DNA of 64,000 bases from the NCBI GenBank assembly GCA_964597035.1, contig CAZQWM010000008.1, positions 20,826-84,825 on the forward strand, written 5' to 3'. The stretch comes from Fen-1362 sp964597035. GTDB lineage: Bacteria > Planctomycetota > Phycisphaerae > Sedimentisphaerales > Anaerobacaceae. The notes under the pieces are model-generated. The model did no database searches. It was not told the origin of the DNA and was given only the letters and a program-made list of their open reading frames with translations. A program made the translations under genes and the position numbers. This document shows, piece by piece, positions 34,692 through 43,260 of the stretch (within the stretch, counting starts at the first letter, position 1; the number at the start of each line of letters is the position of its first letter).

Positions 34692-35762
34692 CTACTGTCT
34701 TTTTCTCCGCCGCAGCCGATGCAGCATCGCGAGAACCTGTGCCACCGCTACATACAAGCTCTGCGGTATCGCCTCGCCGATTTGCACCGTTGAGTATATC
34801 GTTCTTGCAAGCTCCGGCCTGCGAACAATAGGAACCCCGTACGCACGGGCGATTTCCATAATCTTCTCCGCCATGTGGTCGGCTCCTTTAGCCAGCACCA
34901 CGGGTGCATCCATCTGTGCCCCCTCGTATTTAAGTGCTACGGCTACGTGTGTCGGGTTGACCAGCACAACGTTGGCCTTGGGCACGTCCTGCAGCATCCG
35001 CTTCATACTCATTTGTATCTGCATTTTGCGGATTCTTACCTTGACCTCGGGCGCGCCTTCGGTGTCTCTGTGTTCCTGCTTGACCTCCTGCTTGCTCATC
35101 TTCAAATCTTCGATGTATTTCCATTTCTGGTACATCAGGTCCCCTATTGCCACTGCAACCAGCGCGATGCACACACGGATGCACAGTCCCAGTATTATCC
35201 GGGCGGTTGTTATGATTATCTGTCCGGACCATGCCCATCGAAGACCGACTAATGTTTCGATTTTGCTGTCGAGATAGACCCAGACGATTATCCCAAGCAT
35301 CGCAAGTTTAAGTATAGAGGCCAGCAGCTTGACCATTGATTTGCCGTTGAAAAGCTGCTGCAAACCCAGAACAGGGTTTATTGCGTTGAATTTAAGTTGT
35401 ATTGCTCCCGGTGCAAAGTTTGGTCCGGCGATGGCCAGTCCCGCCAGGACCGCACTGGCTGAAAGCACCGCAAGAACGGGAATGCCGACAAAAATGGAGT
35501 CCGCTATCTTGGTATTTATAAAACCGAGAAACGTCTCAGTATTTGTGAATACTTCCCTTTGGCAGCTCATCCCTTCTCTCGCTAATGTCGCAGCCCACTC
35601 TGCAAGCCACCGGCCGAATACAGCAAGTGCCGCTATCAGCGCAAGAAGCGTCGCCAGCGACATCGCTTCCTGGCTGTGCGGAACCCTGCCGCGTTCCCTG
35701 GCCTTTCGCAGGCGACGCGCTGTTGGTTGTTCTGTTCTTTCCGCCGCGGGCTGCTCAGGCAT
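34692..35762 (-). CDS. flhB: FlhB, export-gate specificity switch
   Basis: 356 aa, four transmembrane helices in the first 210 residues (for example LATLLALIAALAVFGRWLAE and ILKLAMLGIIVWVYL), then a cytoplasmic domain. The self-cleavage site NPTH is at 269-272 (VLVNPTHVAVALKYE). The C-terminal region is KGADHMAEKIMEIARAYGVP then RRPELARTIYS, both typical. FlhB switches the type III export apparatus from rod/hook to filament substrates together with FliK. Last gene of the long leftward operon, 98 bp after fliR. Confidence 0.97.
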   Translation of the reverse strand: MPEQPAAERTEQPTARRLRKARERGRVPHSQEAMSLATLLALIAALAVFGRWLAEWAATLAREGMSCQREVFTNTETFLGFINTKIADSIFVGIPVLAVLSASAVLAGLAIAGPNFAPGAIQLKFNAINPVLGLQQLFNGKSMVKLLASILKLAMLGIIVWVYLDSKIETLVGLRWAWSGQIIITTARIILGLCIRVCIALVAVAIGDLMYQKWKYIEDLKMSKQEVKQEHRDTEGAPEVKVRIRKMQIQMSMKRMLQDVPKANVVLVNPTHVAVALKYEGAQMDAPVVLAKGADHMAEKIMEIARAYGVPIVRRPELARTIYSTVQIGEAIPQSLYVAVAQVLAMLHRLRRRKRQ

Positions 35763-35860
35763 ATTACATCTCTAAAGACTTTCTCATTGAATTACACGAT
35801 TGTTTTTTTAATCGGTTCTTCGCTGTTGGCGGGTTGTCTGTCCTCGATGACGAAATACTC

Positions 35861-36613
35861 TTACAAAGGCAGCATCTTCGACATCAGTTCCGCCATTTCG
35901 CTCACAAAGTCGTTTATAAAAGGAACGCATACCGTCACTATCGCAAGCCCCAGCCCGATTCTCAGCGGAAAACTGATGAAGAATATGTTCATCTCGGGGA
36001 CTAATCTCGCAAGAATCGCCAATGCAACCAGCAGAACCAGCATCGCCGCCAGCACGGGTGCGGCAAGCCGCAATCCCGCCACGAACATCGCTGAGCTTGC
36101 CTCGAGCATTTTGCCCGCAAGGGTGGCTGCGGACGGTATATCGCCCGCAGGAAAGACCTCGTAACTGCGCTCGATAACTTTCAATAACAGGTGATGCCCG
36201 TTGGCCGCGAGAAATGCCAGTGCCAATACCATCTCTAACAAGCTCGCTATAGGCGCGCCATGTTCCTGAGTAAAAGGGTCTATTACCTGGGCCATCGACA
36301 ACCCCATCTGGCGCTCTGCTATCTTGCCGCCGAGCTTGGCTGCCGAGAATAGAACATTTGCTACTGCACCAAGGGCCAGCCCATAAGTTGCCTCACAGCC
36401 GAGCAGCAACACCGCCTGGACCGCCGACGTCTGTTCTGCTGTTACAGCCGGCGGATGTGTTATCGAGAAGAAAATTGCAAGCATCACGGGGGCGGCGACT
36501 TTTATCATCGAAGGGATGCTGCGCCATCCGAACACCGGTGCCACGAGAAAAAAAGCGGATATCCTCGTCATCACCATCACAAAACCAAGCAGCTTCTCAA
36601 TCAGCAGCTCCAT
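35861..36613 (-). CDS. fliR: FliR, export-gate membrane protein
   Basis: 250 aa with about six hydrophobic helices. Typical FliR patterns: VMTRISAFFLVAPVFGWRSI near the N-terminus, RQMGLSMAQVIDPFTQEHGA in the middle, and LRLAAPVLAAMLVLLVALAI toward the C-terminus, where RLVPEMNIFFISFPLRIGLG is highly diagnostic. Part of the FliPQR export pore in the inner membrane. It starts three bp after fliQ ends, in the conserved order fliO-P-Q-R-flhB. Confidence 0.97.
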   Translation of the reverse strand: MELLIEKLLGFVMVMTRISAFFLVAPVFGWRSIPSMIKVAAPVMLAIFFSITHPPAVTAEQTSAVQAVLLLGCEATYGLALGAVANVLFSAAKLGGKIAERQMGLSMAQVIDPFTQEHGAPIASLLEMVLALAFLAANGHHLLLKVIERSYEVFPAGDIPSAATLAGKMLEASSAMFVAGLRLAAPVLAAMLVLLVALAILARLVPEMNIFFISFPLRIGLGLAIVTVCVPFINDFVSEMAELMSKMLPL

Positions 36614-36616
36614 CGC

Positions 36617-36886
36617 TCAGTGCCCGATGTTCTGGATATACGCGAAAATCTCATTGGTGAAACGCAGTGCTACTTCGAGCATCCAGCCGCCCGCCAGCAG
36701 AGCCACGACGCCCACTGCCAGAAGTTTCGGAACTATGGTCAGCGTCATATCGCGGATACTGGTTACCGCCTGGAGCAGCGTCACGGTTACACCGACTATG
36801 ATACACGCCAACAGAAGGGGAGCCGACAATAGCAGGGCGGTCTCGAGTGTGTGCCGACCCAAATGCAAAGCAAAACTTCCGTCCAT
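36617..36886 (-). CDS. fliQ: FliQ, export-gate membrane protein
   Basis: 89 aa with two transmembrane helices (LETALLLSAPLLLACIIVGV and LLAVGVVALLAGGWMLEVAL) and the conserved loop LLQAVTSIRDMTLTIVPKLL. Size, topology and position between fliP and fliR leave no doubt. Component of the FliPQR pore. Confidence 0.97.
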   Translation of the reverse strand: MDGSFALHLGRHTLETALLLSAPLLLACIIVGVTVTLLQAVTSIRDMTLTIVPKLLAVGVVALLAGGWMLEVALRFTNEIFAYIQNIGH

Positions 36887-36905
36887 CTTTAATCTCCGAT
36901 GAGCG

Positions 36906-37739
36906 TTATCTGAAGCTCAAACTCAGGCTTTTCGCCAGCAGCCCCCAGCCGTCGACGAGTATGAACAACATCAGCTTTATAGGCAGGGAAATCATAACCG
37001 GCGGAAGCAGCATCATACCGGCACTGAGCAGAACCCCTGCGATAACAATATCAATCAGCAAAAATGGAATAAAAAGCAGGCATCCTATCTCGAACGCCGT
37101 GCGAAATTCGCTGATGATAAATGCCGGTATCACGATATGAAGTCCCAGCTCCGTCGGGCTGCTCGGCCGCTCAATCTTCGCCATCTGCACGAATAATGCC
37201 AGGTCTGCCTGTCTGCTCTGCCTGAGCATGAATTCCTTTATGCAGTCGCCTGACTTCTCTGCTGCCGTCTGGAAACTTATCTGGTCCGCAAGGTATGGCT
37301 TGATTGCTGCGACATTTATTTGTGTCAAAGTCGGCGTCATCGTGTAAAGCGTCAAAAACAAGGCCAGCCCCATAATCGCGATATTCGGCGGAATCGTCTG
37401 CGTTGAAAGCGCCCGCCGCACAAACGCCAGCACAATCACTATTCTCGTAAAAGATGTCATCATCACCAGCAGCGTCGGAAGTATCGCAAGACCGGTAAAA
37501 ATGATTACCAGTTTAACCGGTGTTGACCAGTCTTTGCTTTTGTCCTGCGTCGCCTTTTCAAATGTTTTCATCAGCTCGTCGATACTTGGAACCGCGTTTG
37601 ATGGACTGCCTGAGGTTTGTGTTATGCCTGTTTGCAACGCTGGCAAAACCGCGAATGTTGTGCTCGGTGCCTGTCCGGATGCAGAAGGACTGTGCATCAG
37701 GAAAATCACAGCCAATAGTAACAGGTGTTTGGCTCTCAT
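36906..37739 (-). CDS. fliP: FliP, export-gate membrane protein
   Basis: 277 aa. A cleavable signal peptide (LLLLAVIFLMHSPSASGQ) is followed by about 60 variable residues and then the conserved FliP core: LVIIFTGLAILPTLLVMMTS, FTRIVIVLAFVRRALSTQTI then PPNIAIMGLALFLT, and LHIVIPAFIISEFRTAFEIG. The N-terminal extension between signal and core is longer than usual. The ATG overlaps the fliO stop (ATGA). Founding subunit of the export pore. Confidence 0.97.
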   Translation of the reverse strand: MRAKHLLLLAVIFLMHSPSASGQAPSTTFAVLPALQTGITQTSGSPSNAVPSIDELMKTFEKATQDKSKDWSTPVKLVIIFTGLAILPTLLVMMTSFTRIVIVLAFVRRALSTQTIPPNIAIMGLALFLTLYTMTPTLTQINVAAIKPYLADQISFQTAAEKSGDCIKEFMLRQSRQADLALFVQMAKIERPSSPTELGLHIVIPAFIISEFRTAFEIGCLLFIPFLLIDIVIAGVLLSAGMMLLPPVMISLPIKLMLFILVDGWGLLAKSLSLSFR

Positions 37740-38230
37740 TCGTCCGGCGCGCTCCTTGCCTCTAACTCGGCCGCGAAGTCCGCCTCCGGCTCCGTAACGT
37801 CAGCTAACATCGTAACCGTATCGTTGGTGCTGCCTATCAGCAGGCGCCGATTGCCTACCTGAATCAGGTGTATACCCTTGCGAGGCGCGATATACGCCGT
37901 CTCCATAACGCGTATCTGTTTTCCCGGCATATTCACAAACCGAGGCAGCAGCTTCTTCGAAACGTATACCGCCGCAATAGCCAAAACAATCACCAGCGAT
38001 ACCGACAGCAGCATCTTGTAGAACAATTCTCGCCTGCCGAAGGTACCGAACTGCCCGCTGTTGGGTGATGAGTCAGCTTCGTTAATCTGTTGTTCTTCCT
38101 GTTGCGGTTCCAAAGGTTCGATTTCCTGCTGGTTTGTCGTGGCAAATACACGGGCCGCGATTGGCAGTAGACCGCCCGCCAATATCAAACCGGCCAGCAC
38201 CGCAGCAAGTTTTATTTTGCCTCTCGACAC
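37736..38230 (-). CDS. fliO: FliO, export-apparatus assembly factor
   Basis: 164 aa starting at GTG. An N-terminal hydrophobic segment (LAAVLAGLILAGGLLPIAAR) looks like a signal or anchor, and a second helix is at about 72-92 (YKMLLSVSLVIVLAIAAVYV). The small cytoplasmic domain carries the FliO pattern IRVMETAYIAPRKGIHLIQV followed by GNRRLLIGST. FliO helps FliP assemble. It overlaps fliP by four bases. A 221-bp gap separates it from the upstream MotB-like gene. Confidence 0.92.
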   Translation of the reverse strand: MSRGKIKLAAVLAGLILAGGLLPIAARVFATTNQQEIEPLEPQQEEQQINEADSSPNSGQFGTFGRRELFYKMLLSVSLVIVLAIAAVYVSKKLLPRFVNMPGKQIRVMETAYIAPRKGIHLIQVGNRRLLIGSTNDTVTMLADVTEPEADFAAELEARSAPDE

Positions 38231-38451
38231 TTCAAAACCGCCAAACGAACCTTGTCTTGTTCAGATAACTGCAAAAGATGTGCCCGAACGCCCCAAACGC
38301 CGCCAATGGCCTTTTTGGGCCAAAATAGCGGTTAGCCGCCTTGGCATTGCTGGGGGAAAATCAGACGCTTTGTTGAAAAACTTAACGCAGTCGGTATCTG
38401 CAATCACATATTCCTGCACGAACCGAAGTTCGCAGCAGGATACTCCTGGAT
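38231..38451 (-). other. Mid-operon gap with strong stem-loop
   Basis: This 221-bp stretch interrupts an otherwise tightly packed operon, at the place where fliM or fliN often sits. No frame long enough for either is present; only a 26-codon frame overlaps the preceding stop (ATGA). A stem-loop at 38412-38440 pairs TCCTGC with GCAGGA and CGAAC with GTTCG around a CGAA loop, with a small bulge. No T-run follows on the minus strand, so it is not a standard terminator. A weaker TGGCC/GGCCA hairpin lies near 38307-38323. Confidence 0.55.
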
Positions 38452-39180
38452 TTAGCTGTCATTTCTGAGAATTGCAATCAGCACCTGTGGCTGTGCTGAA
38501 ACTGTTTTATCCCCGTCGGACCACGTGCTCCCCGGCCCGGTCCCCCAGGAATACATCGACCATTTCCCCGTCCCGGGCAGATTCGCACGAAGAAAATCTT
38601 CAACCGCCTTGCCCCGCTTGGCTGACAAAGCCCATTCCTTATCCCGCGGCTGCCTGTTGCTGCCCACGCACATCACGCACAACCTCACCTCCTCCGGGCT
38701 TTGGTCCTGCTGCAGACCCGTGCAGAACTGCCGAAGGAATCGTTCGGATTGTTCGTTAATTGTAACCGCCTCGCCCGAAAACTGTATATCCGTCAGGACA
38801 AAATCAATCTTGCCGGCGGTTATCGGCGACGGCATGGCGGCTCCGTATGAAGCTATCTTCTTGACGTTCCGCCTCACCCTCTCGCTTCTCGCGTCTATCG
38901 TCCTGCCTTCGGTATCGTCCTCCGGGTCGCTTACCGAATAGTAGTAGTTGGGGCTTCCGCTGCCTAAGTTTCTTTTGCCCCCGAATCCCGCTTGGAAAGA
39001 CTCAAGAAACGACCACCCGCCGCCTTCACCTTCATCCAGCAGCGTATCGTCGCGGACGTGTCCCATACTCACTAAGACCACGAAAAATGCCAGCAGCAAG
39101 GCGATTAACGTCGTGAATATGACAATATATGCCGGTGCCTTTGCGACTTCTTCTACTATTTGACGATGCTGCCGGCTCAT
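38452..39180 (-). CDS. MotB-like protein lacking the proton-binding Asp
   Basis: 242 aa. One N-terminal transmembrane helix (YIVIFTTLIALLLAFFVVLV) aligns with that of MotB, but the position of the essential Asp is Thr24 (FTTL instead of FSDL). A linker rich in Gly and Asp follows, then an OmpA/MotB-like periplasmic domain (FVLTDIQFSGEAVTINEQSE, ALSAKRGKAVEDFLRANL). The ATG overlaps the stop of the true motB (ATGA). It may form a mixed stator with MotB, or an anchoring or regulatory subunit that cannot conduct protons itself. Family confident, function inferred. Confidence 0.85.
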   Translation of the reverse strand: MSRQHRQIVEEVAKAPAYIVIFTTLIALLLAFFVVLVSMGHVRDDTLLDEGEGGGWSFLESFQAGFGGKRNLGSGSPNYYYSVSDPEDDTEGRTIDARSERVRRNVKKIASYGAAMPSPITAGKIDFVLTDIQFSGEAVTINEQSERFLRQFCTGLQQDQSPEEVRLCVMCVGSNRQPRDKEWALSAKRGKAVEDFLRANLPGTGKWSMYSWGTGPGSTWSDGDKTVSAQPQVLIAILRNDS

Positions 39181-39878
39181 TTGCTTACGTTTTCCCCTAA
39201 TAGAACTATCTCTATTGTGTTTTCATCTGTCCGGCTGGCGCTATCCTGCCTGCTTGTCGAAAACGCTCCAGATGCGGCCACGCTCGCCGTTGATATACCG
39301 AATCTGCTCCGCTCCAGTCCGCCTTTGGTTGTTAAGTAATCCACCACTGCCAGCATCCGTGAAGGTCCAATCTGGTCGTCAGCCGGAGACCGTGCAGCCC
39401 TGTGTTCGCCTATAATCACGCCGTTGGGCACCTTGTTCAGGTAAGCCGCAAGAACGTCCAGAATCTCCCGGCCCTGTGGAGACAATGTTGCTGCCCTCCC
39501 CGCAAAAATCTTGCTCGATGGTATCAGAAAAACTCTCGGCGCGTATGGGTCACGAAAACCCGTTGTCTCTTTCAGCCAGCCGCCTGGCCCCTGTTCTAAT
39601 GTCGCGTGCTCACTGCCTTCCAGGGCGCCCTCGACCGGGTCCCTCTTCATAATAGTTGCAAGATTGTTGCGGTACATCTGGTCCGCCCACTTGAACCCGG
39701 GCATTACCCTGCGAAATGCGTTGCTCAACCCCGGTATGGTCTCAACCCCTATCGATGAAAACGTCATCAAAAGCACGAAAAATGTCAGAAGCAGCGTCAG
39801 GCAGTCGCTGAATGTAACCATCCACTCCGGTGCGCCTGATGTGTCGTCTGCCGGCGGTGGCTTCTTGTTAAATCCCAT
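39177..39878 (-). CDS. motB: MotB, stator peptidoglycan-anchoring subunit
   Basis: 233 aa. The transmembrane helix carries the proton-binding Asp25 in the canonical setting (MVTFSDCLTLLLTFFVLLMT). The periplasmic part holds an OmpA-like domain (LSPQGREILDVLAAYLNKVP, GPSRMLAVVDYLTTKGGLER then SRFGIST). The usual GHTD-type loop is diverged (GEHRAARS). It directly abuts motA and overlaps the MotB-like paralogue by four bases. With MotA it forms the ion channel that powers rotation. Confidence 0.94.
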   Translation of the reverse strand: MGFNKKPPPADDTSGAPEWMVTFSDCLTLLLTFFVLLMTFSSIGVETIPGLSNAFRRVMPGFKWADQMYRNNLATIMKRDPVEGALEGSEHATLEQGPGGWLKETTGFRDPYAPRVFLIPSSKIFAGRAATLSPQGREILDVLAAYLNKVPNGVIIGEHRAARSPADDQIGPSRMLAVVDYLTTKGGLERSRFGISTASVAASGAFSTSRQDSASRTDENTIEIVLLGENVSK

Positions 39879-40648
39879 TACACGTTGGCCTTTACTTCTT
39901 TGCGTCTGCTCTGCGACACGAATACCTGCATCTTCTCGCGAACTATGGTGGGGCTTTCTCCCTCGGATACCGCGCAGATTCCCTCCACAATCATCTCCTT
40001 GGCCGTAACCTCCGCCTTGGAGTAAAGTCCCAGTTTGCCCGCCAACGGAATGAAAATCAGATTCGCCGACATCGCCCCATAGAACGTCGTAATCAATGCG
40101 ACTGCCATTCCGGCCCCGATTGATTCCGGCGAGGTCATGTTACGCAGCATCTGAACCAGACCGATTAGCGTCCCTATCATTCCGAACGCCGGCGCCGCCG
40201 AACCCATAAACTCCAATATCTTCTTGCCCGTCGAATGCCTGTCCTGAAGGTACTGGATTTCCATCGACATTATGTCCCTGATTGAATCGCCGTTCTGTCC
40301 GTCGACAAGCATTTGTAGTGCTCGACCTAAAAATGCGTCATTGGCCTTGGGAATTTCCTGCTCTAAAGCAAGTGCGCCGTCACGCTTGTTGATGGCGGCG
40401 TAGTTGACCATAAGCTGAATCAGCTCCGACTGTGAGGGTATCTTGGTCACAATCGTTTTCTTGATGACCGAGAATATCCCCACAAACTGCGGCAGCGAAA
40501 AGTGTATCATTGTCGCGCAGAGCATCCCGCCTATGGTGATTGCCATCGCGGGATAATCGATGAATATCTTCCAGCTTCCGCCGGATAGTATTGCCCAGCC
40601 GATTAGTAAAAAACCGAAAATTACTCCTGCTATTGTTGTAGGGTCCAT
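39878..40648 (-). CDS. motA: MotA, stator ion-channel subunit
   Basis: 256 aa from the ATG at 40648; the open frame extends 61 codons upstream but that part overlaps the motE-like gene and is unlike MotA. Features: TTIAGVIFGFLLIGWAIL at the N-terminus, the cytoplasmic loop with ALEQEIPKANDAFLGRALQM, and the last two helices with PAFGMIGTLIGLVQMLRNM and AVALITTFYGAMSANLIFIP. It belongs to the MotA/PomA type with four helices. It starts two bp after the motE-like stop. Confidence 0.96.
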   Translation of the reverse strand: MDPTTIAGVIFGFLLIGWAILSGGSWKIFIDYPAMAITIGGMLCATMIHFSLPQFVGIFSVIKKTIVTKIPSQSELIQLMVNYAAINKRDGALALEQEIPKANDAFLGRALQMLVDGQNGDSIRDIMSMEIQYLQDRHSTGKKILEFMGSAAPAFGMIGTLIGLVQMLRNMTSPESIGAGMAVALITTFYGAMSANLIFIPLAGKLGLYSKAEVTAKEMIVEGICAVSEGESPTIVREKMQVFVSQSRRKEVKANV

Positions 40649-40650
40649 AT

Positions 40651-41364
40651 CTATTTCTGCTCTACTATTTCTTTTAGTCTCTGACAGAGAACTGCCGTCA
40701 GCTTCGGTTCCGTCGCAACCAGCTCTGCGAGAAGCTTCGCCTTGGTCCTCTCCGTCATATAGAATAAAATTTTCACGGCGTCGTCCATCGCTCCGCCACG
40801 CACTCTGCCGGTCTCCACTTGACTGGCACACATGTTACGTATAATTTTGCTTGCGCTGGCCGGGTCCATCTTGTCGTAGGTGGCCGCTATACTGGCCAGG
40901 TTCGCCTTTTCACTCTCTTCTATCTGCGTCCGTGTTTCCAGCAGTAGCTTTCTCTGCTCCTTAAGGTTCACCACCAGAGTTGCCAGCTCAACGCGTATCC
41001 CGTTCAGCTCGTCGATATCGTTCTTTAACGTCTCCTGGGTCATCTGGAGTCTCGCCTCGCGAACCTCCAGCCCTCTGACCTTGCCCTGGTAATCGTTTAT
41101 CTTTTCACGCACCTCGTAAACGAGACTGTTGAGCCGTTTTTCACTAAGACCTTTTTTTGTTTCCCTCCTCTCGGTAATTTGCATATCCGCGGGGAAAACG
41201 GCGGTGCTTTCGACCGTTGGCTGTTCGGGCGTTTCAGTTTGTTGGGATGCAGCCGGCTCCGGCGGTGGCGGGGCGGGACCCAGGAGCATAAACGCCGCCG
41301 CAAATGTCACCCCGAAGCTCAAAAGTCCCGCTCCGGCCGCGATTATTATCTGTTTCTTGTTCAC
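40651..41364 (-). CDS. MotE-like flagellar protein
   Basis: 237 aa. An N-terminal membrane segment (IIIAAGAGLLSFGVTFAAAF) is followed by a Pro-rich stretch, a coiled coil at about 70-165 (REARLQMTQETLKNDIDELN, LKEQRKLLLETRTQIEESEK) and a small helical domain (LASIAATYDKMDPASASKII, FYMTERTKAKLLAELVATEP). This is the architecture of MotE-type proteins (the MgtE-N/FliG-like end domain), which act in stator or motor assembly. It lies between fliJ and motA, as in many non-enteric clusters. Confidence 0.85.
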   Translation of the reverse strand: MNKKQIIIAAGAGLLSFGVTFAAAFMLLGPAPPPPEPAASQQTETPEQPTVESTAVFPADMQITERRETKKGLSEKRLNSLVYEVREKINDYQGKVRGLEVREARLQMTQETLKNDIDELNGIRVELATLVVNLKEQRKLLLETRTQIEESEKANLASIAATYDKMDPASASKIIRNMCASQVETGRVRGGAMDDAVKILFYMTERTKAKLLAELVATEPKLTAVLCQRLKEIVEQK

Positions 41365-41394
41365 TTTTAGTCTCCTGTCAAACGCCCGGACGTA

Positions 41395-41883
41395 TCAAAT
41401 CACGCCGTCCTGCTCTTCTATACCGCCGTCTTTTTTGTCCCTGATACTCTCACGCGCAAAACCTACGGTCGCCATCTCGTCAAGCTGCTTCTGTTCGAGT
41501 TTGTCCTGTGCTTCAATGAAGTCCTTCTTCGCCTGTTCTCTCAGGCGTTCGAGACTCTCCTTGAATCGCCTGATTTTCATCACTTCGGCTATCTTGCTTC
41601 TCTGTTGTTGTTCGAGCTTCTCGACGCTCGCTTTGAGCTGCTTGATTCGTTCGTCCGTTGCCGCCGAATGCCGTAGAAAAAATTCCTGTTTGCCTAATCG
41701 GTGCATCGGGTCCTCATTGGCTATTCCATCGAGTATGTCCCGCAGGATTCTCTGCTGTGAAAGCAGCTCACCGCGTTTAGCCGTAAGTTTCTCTGTTATT
41801 GCAAAGAGCTCTTGGGTCTTAATCTGTTCCTGTTTCGTCCTTATATCGAGCACACGCTGCAGGCGCCATACGAATCGCCTCAT
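41395..41883 (-). CDS. fliJ: FliJ, export chaperone-escort and FliI central stalk
   Basis: 162 aa, continuous coiled coil: FVWRLQRVLDIRTKQEQIKT at the N-terminus, KLTAKRGELLSQQRILRDIL, and KSKIAEV-like RSKIAEVMKIRRFKESLERL. FliJ inserts into the FliI hexamer and cycles chaperones. Its sequence is weakly conserved, so the assignment rests on length, coiled-coil character and the position immediately after fliI (18-bp gap). Confidence 0.92.
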   Translation of the reverse strand: MRRFVWRLQRVLDIRTKQEQIKTQELFAITEKLTAKRGELLSQQRILRDILDGIANEDPMHRLGKQEFFLRHSAATDERIKQLKASVEKLEQQQRSKIAEVMKIRRFKESLERLREQAKKDFIEAQDKLEQKQLDEMATVGFARESIRDKKDGGIEEQDGVI

Positions 41884-41901
41884 CTAATTATTCCCTGAAT
41901 T

Positions 41902-43257
41902 TTAATTACCGAGCAGCCGGTCCCAAGTCTCCGTTATGGCCTTCATCTGGCCGACGGTCTCTCGCAGTTCGGTCCTCTGCCGAACCGGCTGCACTAAAAA
42001 ATTCCTTATCTGGTCAATCAGGGCGATGGCCCCGTCGATTCTACGGTTGCTGCCCGGCGAAAATGCCCCGATGTTGATAAGGTCCTCGGCGTCGGCGTAA
42101 GTGGCGTATATCTCCCGCACTTTTTTCGCCGCCGTTTTGTGCTCCTTGCTCGTCACCACCGGCATCAGCCGGCTCACGCTTGCTAAAATATCCACCGCCG
42201 GAAAATATCCTCGCTCCGCCAGTTTTCTCGATAGCACTATGTGCCCGTCTAACAAACTCCTTGCGCTGTCCGCCACGGGGTCCGTCAGGTCGTCGTTTTC
42301 CACTAAGACCGTCAGTATCCCCGTAATGCTGCCGTTCTCGGCACGCCCCAGACGCTCCACCAGCCGAGGCATTAGTGAAAAAACGCTCGGGCAGTATCCT
42401 TTTGTTGCCGGCGGCTCGCCCGCGGCAAGCCCTATCTCTCGCTGGGCCTGTGCAAAACGCGTCAGTGAGTCCATCATAAATAGCACGTTCCTGCCGCGGT
42501 CTCTGAAATACTCGGCAACCGTTACTGCCACAAATGCCGCCTTGACCCGCTGAATGGGCGGTGAATCCGACGTCGCCACTATGACCACGCTGCGGGACAA
42601 TCCTTCCGGCCCAAGGTCATTGTCTAAAAATTCACGAACCTCCCGGCCACGCTCGCCTATCAGCGCCACCACGTTGACGTCGGCCTCGCTCGAGTTGGCG
42701 ATGTCGCCTAACAAAACACTCTTGCCGACGCCGCTTCCCGAAAAAATCCCGATACGCTGACCCTTGCCGCACGTCAGCAGTCCGTCTATCGACCGGATAC
42801 CCAGTGGAAGCGGCTCGCTTATCTTCGTGCGGCTCAATGGCGGCGGACTGCTCGTGTCAAGCGCCCGCTTGTCGGCTCCCTGCAGCGACCCTTTGCCGTC
42901 GATTGGTTCGCCAAGCCCGTTGATGACTCTGCCGAGAATGCCTTCGCTTAGCATAATCGTTCGCGGAGTCGTTCTCGCCGTCACTGTGTCGCCGGGCGAT
43001 ATACCGTCTATGTGCGCGAGTGGCAGCAGAATCAAATGGTCTTTTTGAAAACCGACGACTTCCGCCAGAACACGCCTGCCGTCGCGAATATGAATACCGC
43101 ACAGCTCACCAAGACCGACTATCGGGCCGTTCGATTCAACAGTCAGCCCGGACACCCTTACGACCGTGCCCTGGCAGTCCAGCAGATTGATTGTATCGAG
43201 CGCCGAATGAAGCCGGTCGAAATCTATCACAAACTCTTCTATGCCTTCAGGTGTCAT
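41902..43257 (-). CDS. fliI: FliI, flagellar export ATPase
   Basis: 451 aa. Walker A GSGVGKS at 174-180 (GIFSGSGVGKSVLLGDIAN). Other landmarks: VVALIGERGREVREFLDNDL, VLFMMDSLTRFAQAQREIGL, the Pro-rich AAGEPPATKGYCPSVFSLM, and the regulatory loop GSITGILTVLVENDDLTDPV. It matches FliI rather than F1 ATPase because of EYFRDRGRNVL and the surrounding flagellar genes. It energises substrate unfolding at the export gate. It sits between fliH and fliJ, three bp from fliH. Confidence 0.98.
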   Translation of the reverse strand: MTPEGIEEFVIDFDRLHSALDTINLLDCQGTVVRVSGLTVESNGPIVGLGELCGIHIRDGRRVLAEVVGFQKDHLILLPLAHIDGISPGDTVTARTTPRTIMLSEGILGRVINGLGEPIDGKGSLQGADKRALDTSSPPPLSRTKISEPLPLGIRSIDGLLTCGKGQRIGIFSGSGVGKSVLLGDIANSSEADVNVVALIGERGREVREFLDNDLGPEGLSRSVVIVATSDSPPIQRVKAAFVAVTVAEYFRDRGRNVLFMMDSLTRFAQAQREIGLAAGEPPATKGYCPSVFSLMPRLVERLGRAENGSITGILTVLVENDDLTDPVADSARSLLDGHIVLSRKLAERGYFPAVDILASVSRLMPVVTSKEHKTAAKKVREIYATYADAEDLINIGAFSPGSNRRIDGAIALIDQIRNFLVQPVRQRTELRETVGQMKAITETWDRLLGN

Positions 43258-43260
43258 TTT

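Noticed and set aside
38231..38451. Undetected fliN or fliM in the gap before fliO
   Set aside because: The longest relevant minus-strand frame is 26 codons; both genes are too long to fit in 221 bp.
40649..40831. 61-codon N-terminal extension of MotA
   Set aside because: The extension overlaps the end of the motE-like gene in another frame and is unlike any MotA; the ATG at 40648 gives a standard protein.
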